Assembly (NCBI GenBank): GCA_950295325.1
Contig: OX485803.1
Span: 10,542,001-10,606,000 of the forward strand
Reading direction: 5' to 3'
Source: Polytrichum commune
Taxonomy: Eukaryota; Streptophyta; Polytrichopsida; Polytrichales; Polytrichaceae
Length of the DNA: 64,000 nt
The position numbers were made by a program, and so were the translations under genes. Position 1 is the first letter of the stretch, and each line of letters starts with the position of its first letter. Under the pieces are notes generated by a model. It was not told the DNA's origin. It made no database searches and saw nothing but the letters and a program-made list of their open reading frames with translations. Positions 34,890 to 45,300 of the stretch are shown here, one piece after another.

Positions 34890-35300
34890 CACGGGTAGAT
34901 CACTCCATTGTCAAGTTGAACACCACGTGCGACCAAAAAAAATCTTCTTTTGGTAAGTTGCACCACAAAAATGGATCAAAATTTTATCAATTTTTTTTCA
35001 TGAGTAGATATACATAGTACCTATGACATAGGTAAAAGTGGTAACTAAATCTGATGATTTGGTTTTTTTCATAAAACATACCGTTTCTAACTAGAATGAC
35101 ACAGAATTGAACTAAAACATTTATTAAAATAAAATAAAAATGACTATATATATATATAATATATATAAATGATACTATCAATGGTTATGTATATGTGGAA
35201 AAATATCATAAATTTTAAAATTATATATGGCATGTAATATTGGGGTAGCAAACTATGTCCGCACGTGGTGTCAACTTGACAATGAAGTGACCTCCCTGTG
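34890..35300 (+). mobile_element. hAT-like MITE, 411 bp, 8-bp duplication ATCCTAGC
   Basis: The left end CACGGGTAGATCACTCCATT and the right end, read inward as CACAGGGAGGTCACTTCATT, extend to about 41 bp of imperfect inverted repeat ending cacgtgcg. ATCCTAGC flanks both ends (34882-34889 and 35301-35308). The interior is AT-rich with a (ta)n run near 35143-35168. It is an inverted relative of the copy at 53466 and shares its first bases with the nested element at 32039. Confidence 0.93.
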
Positions 35301-35308
35301 ATCCTAGC

Positions 35309-36533
35309 GTGAACTAGAGGAGGGGACAACTTCCGCGTGGGCCACATTTCACACTCGATGCTAGCACTGAGAAGGGAGCGAGCAACAAACCGAGAGACCC
35401 TGCTGTAGATTCGGTGTTTGCGAGTGATTGAAACGCCGAAGCGACTAAGGAAGAATGGGGAGGAGTTATCAACTTAGGATGTCCAGGCTGATAGGACTGA
35501 ATGAAGCGCGACAGGATGATGTCAGGCAAGGAGGATGGCGCCACAAGGTCTTAGTCAAAGGGAGCGAGGCACTGGGTCGGCAACGACTCCCAAAGTCATC
35601 CTCAGTGCTGACCCCCACCAAGCCCTCACCAGCTAAGTTTCTTTTTTTTCTTGTTGTTTTTTGTTGTCAGCGATAGTCACAATAAGTGGTTGCGCTGTGG
35701 GATCTCATTGGGTCGTTGTTGGGTTGCCATTGTGTGTACACAATCACCATTTTGCGAGCAAATGTGGGTGGTTTGGGCTTTAGGGTTCAGGTGAAGGGGC
35801 TGCTTTGGTTGTCTTCTTTGTCACCGCTAAGGGTGGGGGGGACAAGTATGAGTTCATGCTGTCGGAAACCCAATGGTTACAGAATGGCTAAAGTTGTTCT
35901 AGGATAATGGTTAGGCCCTTAAATCATGGACATCAATCTACGTCGTGAGGGGGGAGGCTATGTGCAAGAGGCAACTGTGAGGGATTTTGTTAGTCCGCAG
36001 GGTAGATATAATAATTTATTATACATGGTTCTCTATAAATGTGTAGGAAGGTGAGAGGAATGGGTGCTTGATCTTGCCTGGTCTTGGACACCAATTCATC
36101 AACCCCCCGCACACCGAAGTCGATCTAAACTGTGAGCGAGTGCTAGATTAGTGCACTGAGAACCTTGGTCCAACCCATACCGAGCAGGGTGAGTGAGGAG
36201 ATATGTGTCAGTAGTGAACAATGAGGAGATTGAGAGTTGAGTAATCTTTGATGGGGATGCTAAAAACCTTCAACTCAAGACGGGAATTCCCGCTGGGTAG
36301 GCGAAACTAACAAAAAAAATGGGAAAGAAAAGACTAATCAACTTTCTGGATTCTAGGCCTTTGAATGGTATGTCAACATAATGAAAGAAAAGAAAAATTA
36401 CGCCTGTACATTGTACCGGCATGAATGTGAGCCCGTTATCCAAATGTTTAACACGGCGAGCCGTGTTGTCACATAAGGAGTTATGCCTCTTGTGGGAGGT
36501 GGGCTCTGTTAGTTTGTAATGTTCGGTCCCGTT
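35309..36533. other. Intergenic, nothing recognised
   Basis: About 1.2 kb up to the 3' end of the non-LTR retrotransposon. No supported coding frame. The base composition is balanced, and it switches to strongly G+T-rich on this strand from about 36590, marking the retrotransposon body. No long T run marks a poly(A) tail at the boundary. Confidence 0.45.
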
Positions 36534-37225
36534 TTAGGGTGGTGCGACGGTATTTTGTTTATTGTCTAGTTTTCTTTTGTTAAGTACAAGGTATGTTAAG
36601 TATTTAATGGCATTTTGGTGTATGTTTTTCATGAGAGTTTTGACGTTAGATTTTGGTATTTTGAGGTCCGTTAGCCTTGTGATGGATTGTTCGTGTATGG
36701 CGCCTCTTACGCCGGCTGTGATAGTTATGAGGGGATTTGTTTTCCAGCCTTTGCTCCGTATAGCATTGATTAGTGGGTCGTATTTTGTATGTTTTTGTGT
36801 GAGTGCTTGTTCCGGGAATCTGTCATGGCAATATGTGAATTCAATGAATTGTATTGTGTGGGCGGGTGAGGTTATAAGGGGTGTTGAGGCTTGGTTTGGG
36901 GCTCCTAGTATACAAAGAATGTCTGGTCGTAGTCTTGCTTGGCATTGGCATTGTGCTTGTGGGCATGTGCATTCTAGAAGCCATTCTGGGACCGTTTGTT
37001 GTTGATTTATGTTATTGAGGTTTCCTGCATTTGTTAATGTGTAGTATCTTGTGTGTTTGTTGGCTTGTAGTGTTTGTGTGATGAGGTGAACCGCGTTGTT
37101 GTGGCGGGCTATTCTTAGGCCTTTTAGATAGGGATGTTCGCACATTGATAGTAGATGTGGCCATGTGTCTCTATCATTTTTGTGGCATAGTGTGCAATTG
37201 GGGTTTTGGAATTTGAGGGGCCAAA
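36534..37225 (-). pseudogene. C-terminal CCHC motif and restriction-like endonuclease domain of the retrotransposon
   Basis: The segment has CTLCHKNDRDTWPHLLSMC (C-x2-C-x9-H-x4-C), then about 90 residues later ARLRPDILCILGAP, then IQFIEFTYCHDRFPEQAL with a following lysine (TQKHTKYDPL). A CCHC finger, then R-P-D, then an acidic residue beside a hydrophobic strand, is the pattern of the restriction-like (PD-D/ExK) endonuclease at the C terminus of R2-type and Dualen-type elements. The CCHC alone would not separate this from L1, whose C terminus is similar; the RPD...E pair is the distinguishing part. The stop is at 36534-36536. The join to the RNase H segment needs a frame change in the A/T runs at 37221-37237. 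Confidence 0.6.
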
Positions 37226-38173
37226 AAATGTTTTTTTCTGTGATTACCCATATATTGGGCATATCTGAATTTTAGTGTTTGGGTGATTTGAGCGTCTGTT
37301 ATTTTTGTGTTTTTCCAAAAGTGGTTGGAGAGTTTTTGATTTATATGGTCGTTGGTTAACCATTTTTCTACATATGGAAATTTGTGTTGGGCATGGGTTT
37401 TTTCTCGGTTGGTGTGTTCTTTTAGTATGAATTTGTGAATATTTCTGATAGCTCCATCGTGGGTGGCGGTTGGGCAACTTGCTAGCCAGTACGGTGTGGC
37501 GTGTGCCAGGTGGATGTGTGGGGTGTTGGTTGGTTTTTCTTGGAGGTTTCCTTCGTTGGCTAGTATATCCGCTTTTTCGTTTCCCACAATTCCTGTGTGG
37601 GCTCGTACTTTGTGGATGTGAATGGAGTGTGGGGTCCAATAGATTTGTTGTATTATGGCTGCTATGAGGAGTTTATCGGGGTGGTGATGTTGTGAGGTTG
37701 GGCGTTGTATATGGTTGTTAATTAAGTATATACTGTTAAGGCTATCTGTGAATATGTGTGTGTCCATTTGGGTAGTTTGTATGGTTTTGACCGCTATGAG
37801 CATGGCGTTGAGTTCTGCTCTGAGTATGTTTTGGTATCCCGGTAGTCTCTCTGAGATTTGGATGTCTTGGTGGGGACTATATACTCCGGAGCCGGCCGTG
37901 TTGCCTATTATTTGGCCTTCCGAGTTTTTCGATGGGGGGATGAATGATCCGTCGGTGTATATGCATTGTTGTGGTTGGTATTTAGGGGGGTGTTGGTTGT
38001 AGTATTTATTTGGTAAAGGCATTGGAGTGGGGGTTGTTGTTACGGGAGTATCTATTTTGGGAGCATTTTTCCATGTATTTGAGAATTTGATATGGTAGTT
38101 TGGTGTAGTGGGTTTGATGGGGTAGGTGTCAATGTGTGTGTTAGTGGTTTGTTTTAGTGCGTGTGTGAGTGCC
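37226..38173 (-). pseudogene. Retrotransposon RNase H domain
   Basis: RNase H1-type fold with all four acidic positions present: YTDGSF (first Asp), ILRAELNAML (Glu), IFTDSLNSIY (second Asp) and GNEKADILANEG (third Asp), with histidine in RAHTG before the last. It degrades RNA in RNA-DNA hybrids during retrotransposition. The frame stays open upstream of the first ATG (38022) as far as the C run. About 90 residues after the domain, a segment ending near KFRYAQYMGN leads to the CCHC region. The frame closes at 37174 only because of the shift near 37230. Confidence 0.85.
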
Positions 38174-38191
38174 GGGGGGGGGGGGGGGGGG
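38174..38191 (-). repeat. 18-base homopolymer (C on the coding strand) at a frame change
   Basis: Eighteen consecutive G on the plus strand, read as C in the retrotransposon and as a proline run. The upstream domain and the RNase H domain are each open up to this run but lie in different frames. Gain or loss of one or two bases here would join them. It may be a true mutation, a polymorphic run or an assembly error. Confidence 0.9.
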
Positions 38192-39010
38192 TTGTTAGGT
38201 TCGGTGCTAAATGTGTTTGGCTATGTATACAAATTATTGAGACTAGGGATGGTTCTTCGTAGTGGTAGTATTTTGGCCATTCGGGCGTGGGGTTGTATTG
38301 TATTGTGTGTGGAGGGATAGTGGCTAATATGTGTATGTCTCCCTTTGTTGAGATTGGGAATTGTTGTGGCGTCCAATCATTGTGGTTGATTATGAGGATA
38401 GTTATTGTGTCTATGTCTTCCTTAGCCGCCATACGGGCCCAATGGATGGCTTCTATCGTGGTGTTGTAGTCCGTGGGGTGTGCGAGGCCAATACCTTTCC
38501 ATCTAGAAGATTGGGCATGACCCAAGGAGCCAAAGATTTTATCTCGGTTGTGGGGGGAGTAAAAGTGTGTGAGTTGGGTGGGGCACGTGAGGGGGGATGA
38601 GTAGTATGAGTGTGTGATGTTAAATGATTCTATTAATATCTTGGTGATTGTTGGGTGTAGTGTGTGGTGAAGGTTGTTTGGTAGTGTGTTTTTTGGTTTT
38701 TTCTTAGGAAGGATTGTGATGTATCTTTGTATAAGCCATAGTACTTCTGTTTCAAAATTTTGGGGTGGGGGTTGGATTTCATTGATTAAGTGGGTATGGT
38801 TGTTATGTGAGAATTGATCCCAAAGCCATTGTAGTCTTTCAATGGTAAGGGTAGCCATGTATTTGCCTGAGGAGTCGTATATGTTGGCTTCCGAGGCTTG
38901 TATTTGGATGGTAGGTTGGGTCGTTTGTATGTCTTTATCGGGGTTGCATTCGTGTATAGATAGTGTTAGATTGGTAATTCTTCGGGGTGGGTGTACATAT
39001 TTGTTATCTT
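38192..39010 (-). pseudogene. Unassigned domain between reverse transcriptase and RNase H
   Basis: An open stretch of about 270 codons continuous with the retrotransposon polyprotein after a frame change near 39010; the frame is open from about 39003 although its first ATG is at 38858. The best-looking motifs are FGSLGHAQSSRWKGIGLAHP, EAIHWARMAAKEDIDTITIL and IINHNDWTP. Together they look like an alpha/beta domain with two strand-helix units, perhaps nucleotide- or SAM-binding. I do not recognise it with certainty; I have the impression that similar segments occur beside reverse transcriptases of green algae. The cysteine protease reported for Dualen is not evident here. Confidence 0.5.
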
Positions 39011-41199
39011 TTGTTTGTTTGTGGTTGAGAAAGTTGGTGTATGTTTGTATGTTTTGTTGGGGTGTGATGGTATTGTGTTATGCGTAGTATGTTATGTTCA
39101 AGGAGGATGTTATCTGGGTGAATTAGTTCTTCTTCTGTGCGCCATTGTTGGGAGATTCCTTGTGGTAGTTGCCATTGGCATAGGTACATTCGTTTTATGG
39201 CTTGTGCTCCCCATTTGTCTTTTCGGATGTTGGTTTTGTCATTGATTATTTTTTGGATGGGTTGCCCTAGTGTGGGTTGTGAGGTTATGGTTGGTGTGTT
39301 AGAGGTATGAGGGTCTTGAGGGAGGGACGTGGGTATTGTGATGGTTGGAGTAGGGAATAATATTGTGGCTTGTTGGAGGGCTTCTTTGATGAGTTTTGGG
39401 GCGTGTTTATATTTGGCTTGGAATTCTTGTGGGGTGAGGATGGTTTTTGTGTCGGGGTTTTGGATTTGGGGTAGCGTGGTGATGCCGTATATGTAGAGTT
39501 TATTTAAATATTTTTGGGTTTTGGTTATGGAATTTTCCATGAGGTTGGCGTAGTTGGGATTAGTTGTCCATGTTTGTTCTAAAGGTGTCTTTCTAATGGG
39601 GAATGATCGTTTTGCGGAGGTGACATGTATTTCATATTCCCTCTCGAGGAGAAATAACGTTCGGGCTATGGGCGATCTTATGCATGCTTGTTGCTTGAGT
39701 TTAGGTAGGTGGAGCGAGCCACCATATTTGGCCGTAATATGTTTTGTGAGTCCTTGGTAGATGATGCCTAATTGCCCGGGATCGTTAAGGGCTTGGATTA
39801 ATTGTTGGCCTATGCATCTTACATAGTCCGGTAGTAGGGAAGTTGCATTGATTCCAAAGTTTTCGTGAGGGAGGTGAGTGAGGATATTGGCCGTGCTTTT
39901 GGGGATGTGGCATATGTCTTTGGTTAACTTACTAATTATTTTGTCCAATTTGTTAATGTCCGGTTTGGAAAATGGGACTGCATAGTATGCGTATGCTATG
40001 CGAGGTTTAATGACCGTGTTTAGGATTTTTATTTTTTGTGTAAGGCTAGCCGGTGAGTTAGCTAACAATTGACTTTGTTGTTTGACTTTATTTAATGTTG
40101 CTTCTTTTTGTAGATTCCATTTAAGTGATGGTGTCAATTGTATGCCTAGGTATGTGTAGGATTCATTTTGGGTGAGGATGGGGAAATTTTGTGATTTGTA
40201 CGTGATATATTGGGATTGGATGTAGGCTTTGAAGGTATTGGGCTTGAGTTTAGATTTATTAGGGCACCCGGTGATGGCGCACTTTGAGAGGTTGAGATCC
40301 ATGTAGGACCATTCCGCATATTTTTGTAATTTGATGATTTGTGTTTGAATGTTTTGGATGTTGTCCGTGAGGATGGCTAAGTCATCGGCGTATGCCGTGG
40401 TGGTACACGTAGAATGGGAGGTATTGAAGTGGTATCCTACATCATCTTTCTCTAGCCATGTTAGGAGTGGTTCAAGAAAGATAATGAATAAATATGGACT
40501 AAGGGTGTCTTCTTGTATCGTCCCTCTACTTATTCTTATTGGGGGGGTTGTTCCGAAGTGGCTCCCCGCGAAGGAGGTGGAGGAATTTTCATATATGTTG
40601 CCCACTATTTCAACCGCGTCTAGGGGGTAGCCTACGTCTTCCATTAGGGCGAGGAGACGGGCGTGGTCTATGGATCCAAATGCATTTCGGAAGTCTATGT
40701 AGGTTAAATATATGTCTTGTGTAGTAAGTTTGGCATCTTCTAGGGCCGCTATGATGGTTTGAATTTGGCGTGATGTATTTCGTTGTGGTCGAAAGCCTTC
40801 TTGGCTAAAGTGGAGTAATCTATGTTGCTCTCCATAGTTCGTTAGTAATGTGGTTAGTGTGCTTGTGTAGAATTTATAGATCGTGTTGGCTAATGCTATT
40901 GGTCTATAGTTGGCTAGGTGGGTCGGGTCGTCTTTTTTGTGTAGTAATATTGTTTTACTGTGTTTCCAATGGTGCGGGATTGTCTTTTGTTTGTAACAAT
41001 GGGTAAAGAAGAGGAAAAGGAGATTGTACCATTGCAGTGGGAGTGCTTTGAGTATGTCATTAGGAATGTTATCCGGGCCGGGGGCTTTCCCTCTTGTTAA
41101 TCGCTTGATGCAACAATCGTATATTTCTCTAGTAAATTGGTAGGTTATTTGTGTATTTGGGGGGCCTCTCTTATCTAGGATGAAGCCTTGTTGTGAATG
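39004..41199 (-). pseudogene. Retrotransposon reverse transcriptase
   Basis: Non-LTR reverse transcriptase, which copies element RNA at the nicked target. Motifs in order: KAPGPDNIPNDILKALP, ANYRPIALANTIYKF, SQEGFRPQRNTSRQI, YIDFRNAFGSIDHARL (first catalytic Asp), RGTIQEDTLSPYLFIIFLEP, TAYADDLAIL (YADD at 40392-40381) and YTYLGIQLTPSLKW (thumb). In the B motif the usual IQGD or PQGD glycine is glutamate, which would probably harm activity. The frame is open for 730 codons after the TGA at 41202-41200; its first in-frame ATG is not until 40644. The C-terminal part (thumb and connection) runs to TAA at 39004, just past the point where the next domain continues in another frame. Confidence 0.92.
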
Positions 41200-41254
41200 T
41201 CATGGATATTTACGGACTGCACATGTGTATGTGTTTGGGTGGTCCGTGACGTCA

Positions 41255-42327
41255 TCATATAAAGGGGTTTGTCTTTGAAATGATTGTTGTTGTGTGTGGT
41301 ATATTTCTTGGGCTATGTCTTGGGGGGTTGACAAGAATTTGTCCGTGTATATTTTGGAGGCAATCTAGGGAGTTGTTGGTTGTCGGGTTAAATATTTTTT
41401 TGTGGATGGTTTTGGGTTTGCTATTAAGTAGGGCTCTATATTTTGTAATGGTTATTTTACAATTGGTAGATGTTTGTTTAGTGATGATTTTGTGGGCTTC
41501 GTTCTTGGCATTTTTACCGATCTTGGCGAGTTCTTCTACCCAATTATGTAAGTCCACGGGGTTGGTAGGTAATGGTGGGATATTAGGTGCTTGGATTAAT
41601 TGAAGGGATATGATGTCCGGTTCGTTGTGAAGGTGGGTGAGGGGGTATTGACATGTGGCTCTTATGGCTTTGCGAATGGTATGGTGTGCTTTTAGTAGTC
41701 GTTTCCATTTCTTTTGTTGCGTTCTAGGGAGGAAACCTCCTTGGTTCTTGATTCTATTAGGTAAGGGCGGGGTAGGTTTTGTCATACAAGTGTGTTCAAT
41801 ACATCGATTTAGGGAGGCGATGATTGATTGAAGTGTAGTTTGTGCGTTCTCCCATTGTGTGCGTGTGAGGTGATCATGTTGGAGAATTTTTGTGAGGTCT
41901 TCTATTGCTAAGTTTTGTTTTTCTAGGAATGTGATTTGTAGGGTTTGGAGGCTTTTGGGGGGTATGGGATATGTGATACGAGGTTGGTTTGTGGGTGTAT
42001 TGTGGTCTTTGATGATTATGCTATTTGGGTTTAGTTGGAGTTGGACCGGGTAGTGGTCCGAGTTTTGGTTGAGGTTAGTTATTGTATGGCTTATGAGATT
42101 TGGAGTGTGGGAAGTGTTAGTGTAAAAACCATCTATGTGACTTGTGGATGTGTAGTTGTGGCCTCCTTGTCTTGTGAGTGATTGTGGGTTAGGAACCGCC
42201 TTGAGGTTGTTGGCTTGTGTGAAGCGGGCCCATTCTTGGTCGTTGTGGTTGGGTGGTGTAGGGATGCCATTATATATTCTACCTTTGAGTAAAATATCTC
42301 GATTGAAGTCTCCTCCGATCCTAATAT
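41255..42327 (-). pseudogene. AP endonuclease C-terminal half and linker to reverse transcriptase
   Basis: After the frame change near 42320 the segment opens with GGDFNRDILLKG, then TSTSHIDGFY and QNSDHYPVQL. These are the last three motifs of the AP/exonuclease III-type endonuclease (GDFN, SxID, SDH). A linker follows with RIKNQGGFLPRTQQKKWKRL, up to a second frame change near 41365. Between there and the TGA at 41202-41200 the coding continues in another frame (YDDVTDHPNTYT). With the N-terminal half in the preceding long frame, all catalytic residues of the nuclease remain recognisable. Confidence 0.85.
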
Positions 42328-45300
42328 TGTTTGGTGATTAGCGTATTGGGTCATGAGGGTAACGATATGATTTTGAATGTCCGGTATAAGGTGTATGTCT
42401 TGGGGATGTGTTGGCATATACATATTTAATAGAAGTATTGGTGTTAAGGGTTTGTTGTTGATTAGGATGGCTTGGAGGTATGGTGATATGTGACTCGGGG
42501 TTGGGATTTTGGCGATGTTTTCGTTTGTATATATTGATTTGGGTATCATGGTAAGTATGTCACCTCTTGTTTGTGTGGGTCCGGAGTATCTATTATGTTT
42601 TTGTGTCATGTTGTTGGAATTGTTGTATATTAGTTTGTAGTTTTGTAGTTGGCGGTCTATGTATGATGTGGATTTTGTTTTTGGGATTTTGGTTTCTTGG
42701 ATAAGGATGATGTAAGGGTCTGGGTGCAATTTTCTTGTTAACTCTTGGATACCGGGTAGGCTAGTGCTAATGCATCCGGTATTCCAGGTGATTATGTTTA
42801 AGGTTTGAGTTTGGGGGTTGTTTGGTCTTATGTCACTAGGTGGTGTGTGTTGGTTGTTTGTTGGTCGTGTGGTAGGGTGGTGTCCTAGTATAGGTTGGGT
42901 GCATTTGGTTAGTTCTTGTAATATTTTTGTTGGGAGTTGAGGTAGTTTTGTCCTTAGATTATTTAGAGTTATAGGTATTCCTCTGGCTATTTTGTCATTA
43001 ATGTTGGAGTATGCTTGTGTTATGGTTGTTGTGGTGGTGTACATGAGGGGGTAGTTATTTATGTGTGTTGGTGTTGAGTGTGTGTCTATGGGAAGTGCTT
43101 GGAGTCTCCTTAGGATGGTTAGGTATCTTGGGTCTAGTTTTGTGGTCATTAATTGGTTACAAACTTGTGGTAGTGGGCTATATACTATTATGAGTGCATA
43201 TCGTATGTGGTGTGTTGGATATTGTGAGAGGAGTAGACTATGTGTTCGCAGATGTGTTAGTGCTAGATTTTGGGGATTAGTGGTGGTGTGTGAAAGATGA
43301 GGTTCGAATAGTTTTTCTAAGTGTGTGTATTGGGGTTTGGGTGTTAATGTGTTGGGTAGGAAGTATTGTTTTTGTCTTTTTGTATATGCTTGGGGAAGAT
43401 TCCTGAGTATGTTGTATATTGGTCCCGGGTTAAGTTGGATGTCTCCGCTCAAGAGGATGAGTATAGAGTTATTCCATGTGTAATATTGTATGGGTTTGTT
43501 TTTAGAAGTTTTGAGGTGTGAGTATGTTAAATTGTGGTTCTCATATCTTGTGTTAGGGTGGTATTCCCTTATAGGTTGTGTAAGGTTTATGTTGATGTGT
43601 GTTTGAGGACCCGGGTTTGTTTGTATATCACCACCTAGTAGGATGATTATTGAGTTGTTCCATGTGTAGTATTTGATGGCCTTGCTTTTGGGTTTTTTAA
43701 GATTGATGTGGGTTATATGTTGAAAGTTGCCTATGTATGTTATGGTATTGATGGGTATGATTGGGGTTTCAAGGTATATTAGTGGTATGGTTGAAAGGGT
43801 GTTTATTGTGTTGTGCTTGTTGTTGTGGTTATTATATGGTGAAGTAGTGGAGGCTTTGTGATGTGAGTGAATGTAAGTGATTATATCCGAGGATTGTGTA
43901 TATTGGGTAGTAGGAGAGTAACTAAGTCCTATTATGATCATGATGCTTATTGTTGCTAGTTTGTATATGTGGTGTGGTAGGTTGGACCGTTGGGCAAATT
44001 GCTTATTGGAATTAGTATGTGTGTGTTTTTGGTGGGAGGCATTGTGTATGTGGGTGTGAGTTTTTGAGTGAATCCGAATTGTGAGTGTAGACTCTTTTTT
44101 ATAGAGATAGTAAAAAAGACAATACATATAGTATAGAATGGGTTTTGCGTGTAAATTCCTCATAGAGGTTGGAGGGGAGTGGATGCGAGTTGTGTAAATG
44201 AGAAATAATATTTTCTCTTTATTATATAGAAAATACAAAATACAACATATAAGGGCTATGGACCATTGATGGTGTTGCATGTGGCTACTATCCATTAAAG
44301 TTGTTTGGTCCTTGATGGTGAATTTGTGGGTTACCGTGTAAGCCCGGGGGGCTTGGAGGGGGAGTGGTGGGGCAGTCACATTGTGTCCTTGCGGTAGCGG
44401 GGGTTGGGCGGTCCTTTGTAGGATTTCCGGTGCGGCGGCGGAGAGGCCGTTAACTAAACCTTGCATACGAAGGTTTGATTGTTGGAATTCGTGAGCAATC
44501 GTCCCGAAGAGCGCTTGGAGGTTGGCGGTGTGATGTGTGATCGTTGCCGTAGTCGCCTCGAACCTCTGGTCCGTGTGGTTGTTGATGGAGGTGGTTAGTG
44601 TGCCAAACTTTTCATCCAACTTGTCTTCGAGCTCCTTCATGGTTTTGGTGAGGTACTTTTCGGTAAGGGGAGGGTGAGAATTCGTGGCATTGCTCATGGC
44701 TTGGATTTTTTCCGCTATCACCTCCCGCACGGGTGCTTGTGCTAGTCGAATTGCCATTTTGTTGGGGTCCGTGCCGTCGATGCTTCCACGATGTGGGATG
44801 AAGTTGACACGTCGTCCAAGGATGTAGGTAGATTTGTGAAGCCACTCCGTGTAGACCGCGGTGTTGAGGCATTGTATATGGCACCAACCCGCTTGCTTGT
44901 CGGTGTGGGGTGGGTTGTTGTTGCCGAAGCTAATGCCCACTATGTTGTCCGCTCCAAATGTGTGCTTGATGACCTTTGAGATGGTAATTTGTGTCTCTCG
45001 TTGTGGAAGATTGTTAGCAATAAGTGTGGTGCTAATGCGGAGCTCCGATGGGTTGCCGCCGCCTCGGTCGCGGGTGATGCTAACTTGGAGTTTCTCATGG
45101 TTGTAGGTGAGGCCCTCCGTTAGTATGTTGTCTCTTGCTTCTTCCGTGGTTAGGGTGAGAAAAACATAGTTCTTATCTATCTCCGGTTTAGTAAGCCCCA
45201 TAAACTCATGTTGCTTGCCTATGTAATAGCTCTCATGTACTAACTTTTCAAAGATATTGAATGCATGCTCATGACGGAGGGTCTCCCCTTTAAGGTGGAG

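Noticed and set aside
36562-37005. Long plus-strand frames throughout the retrotransposon region
   Set aside because: They are mirror images of the real minus-strand frames; the G+T-rich plus strand gives Val-, Cys-, Leu- and Gly-rich translations without motifs.
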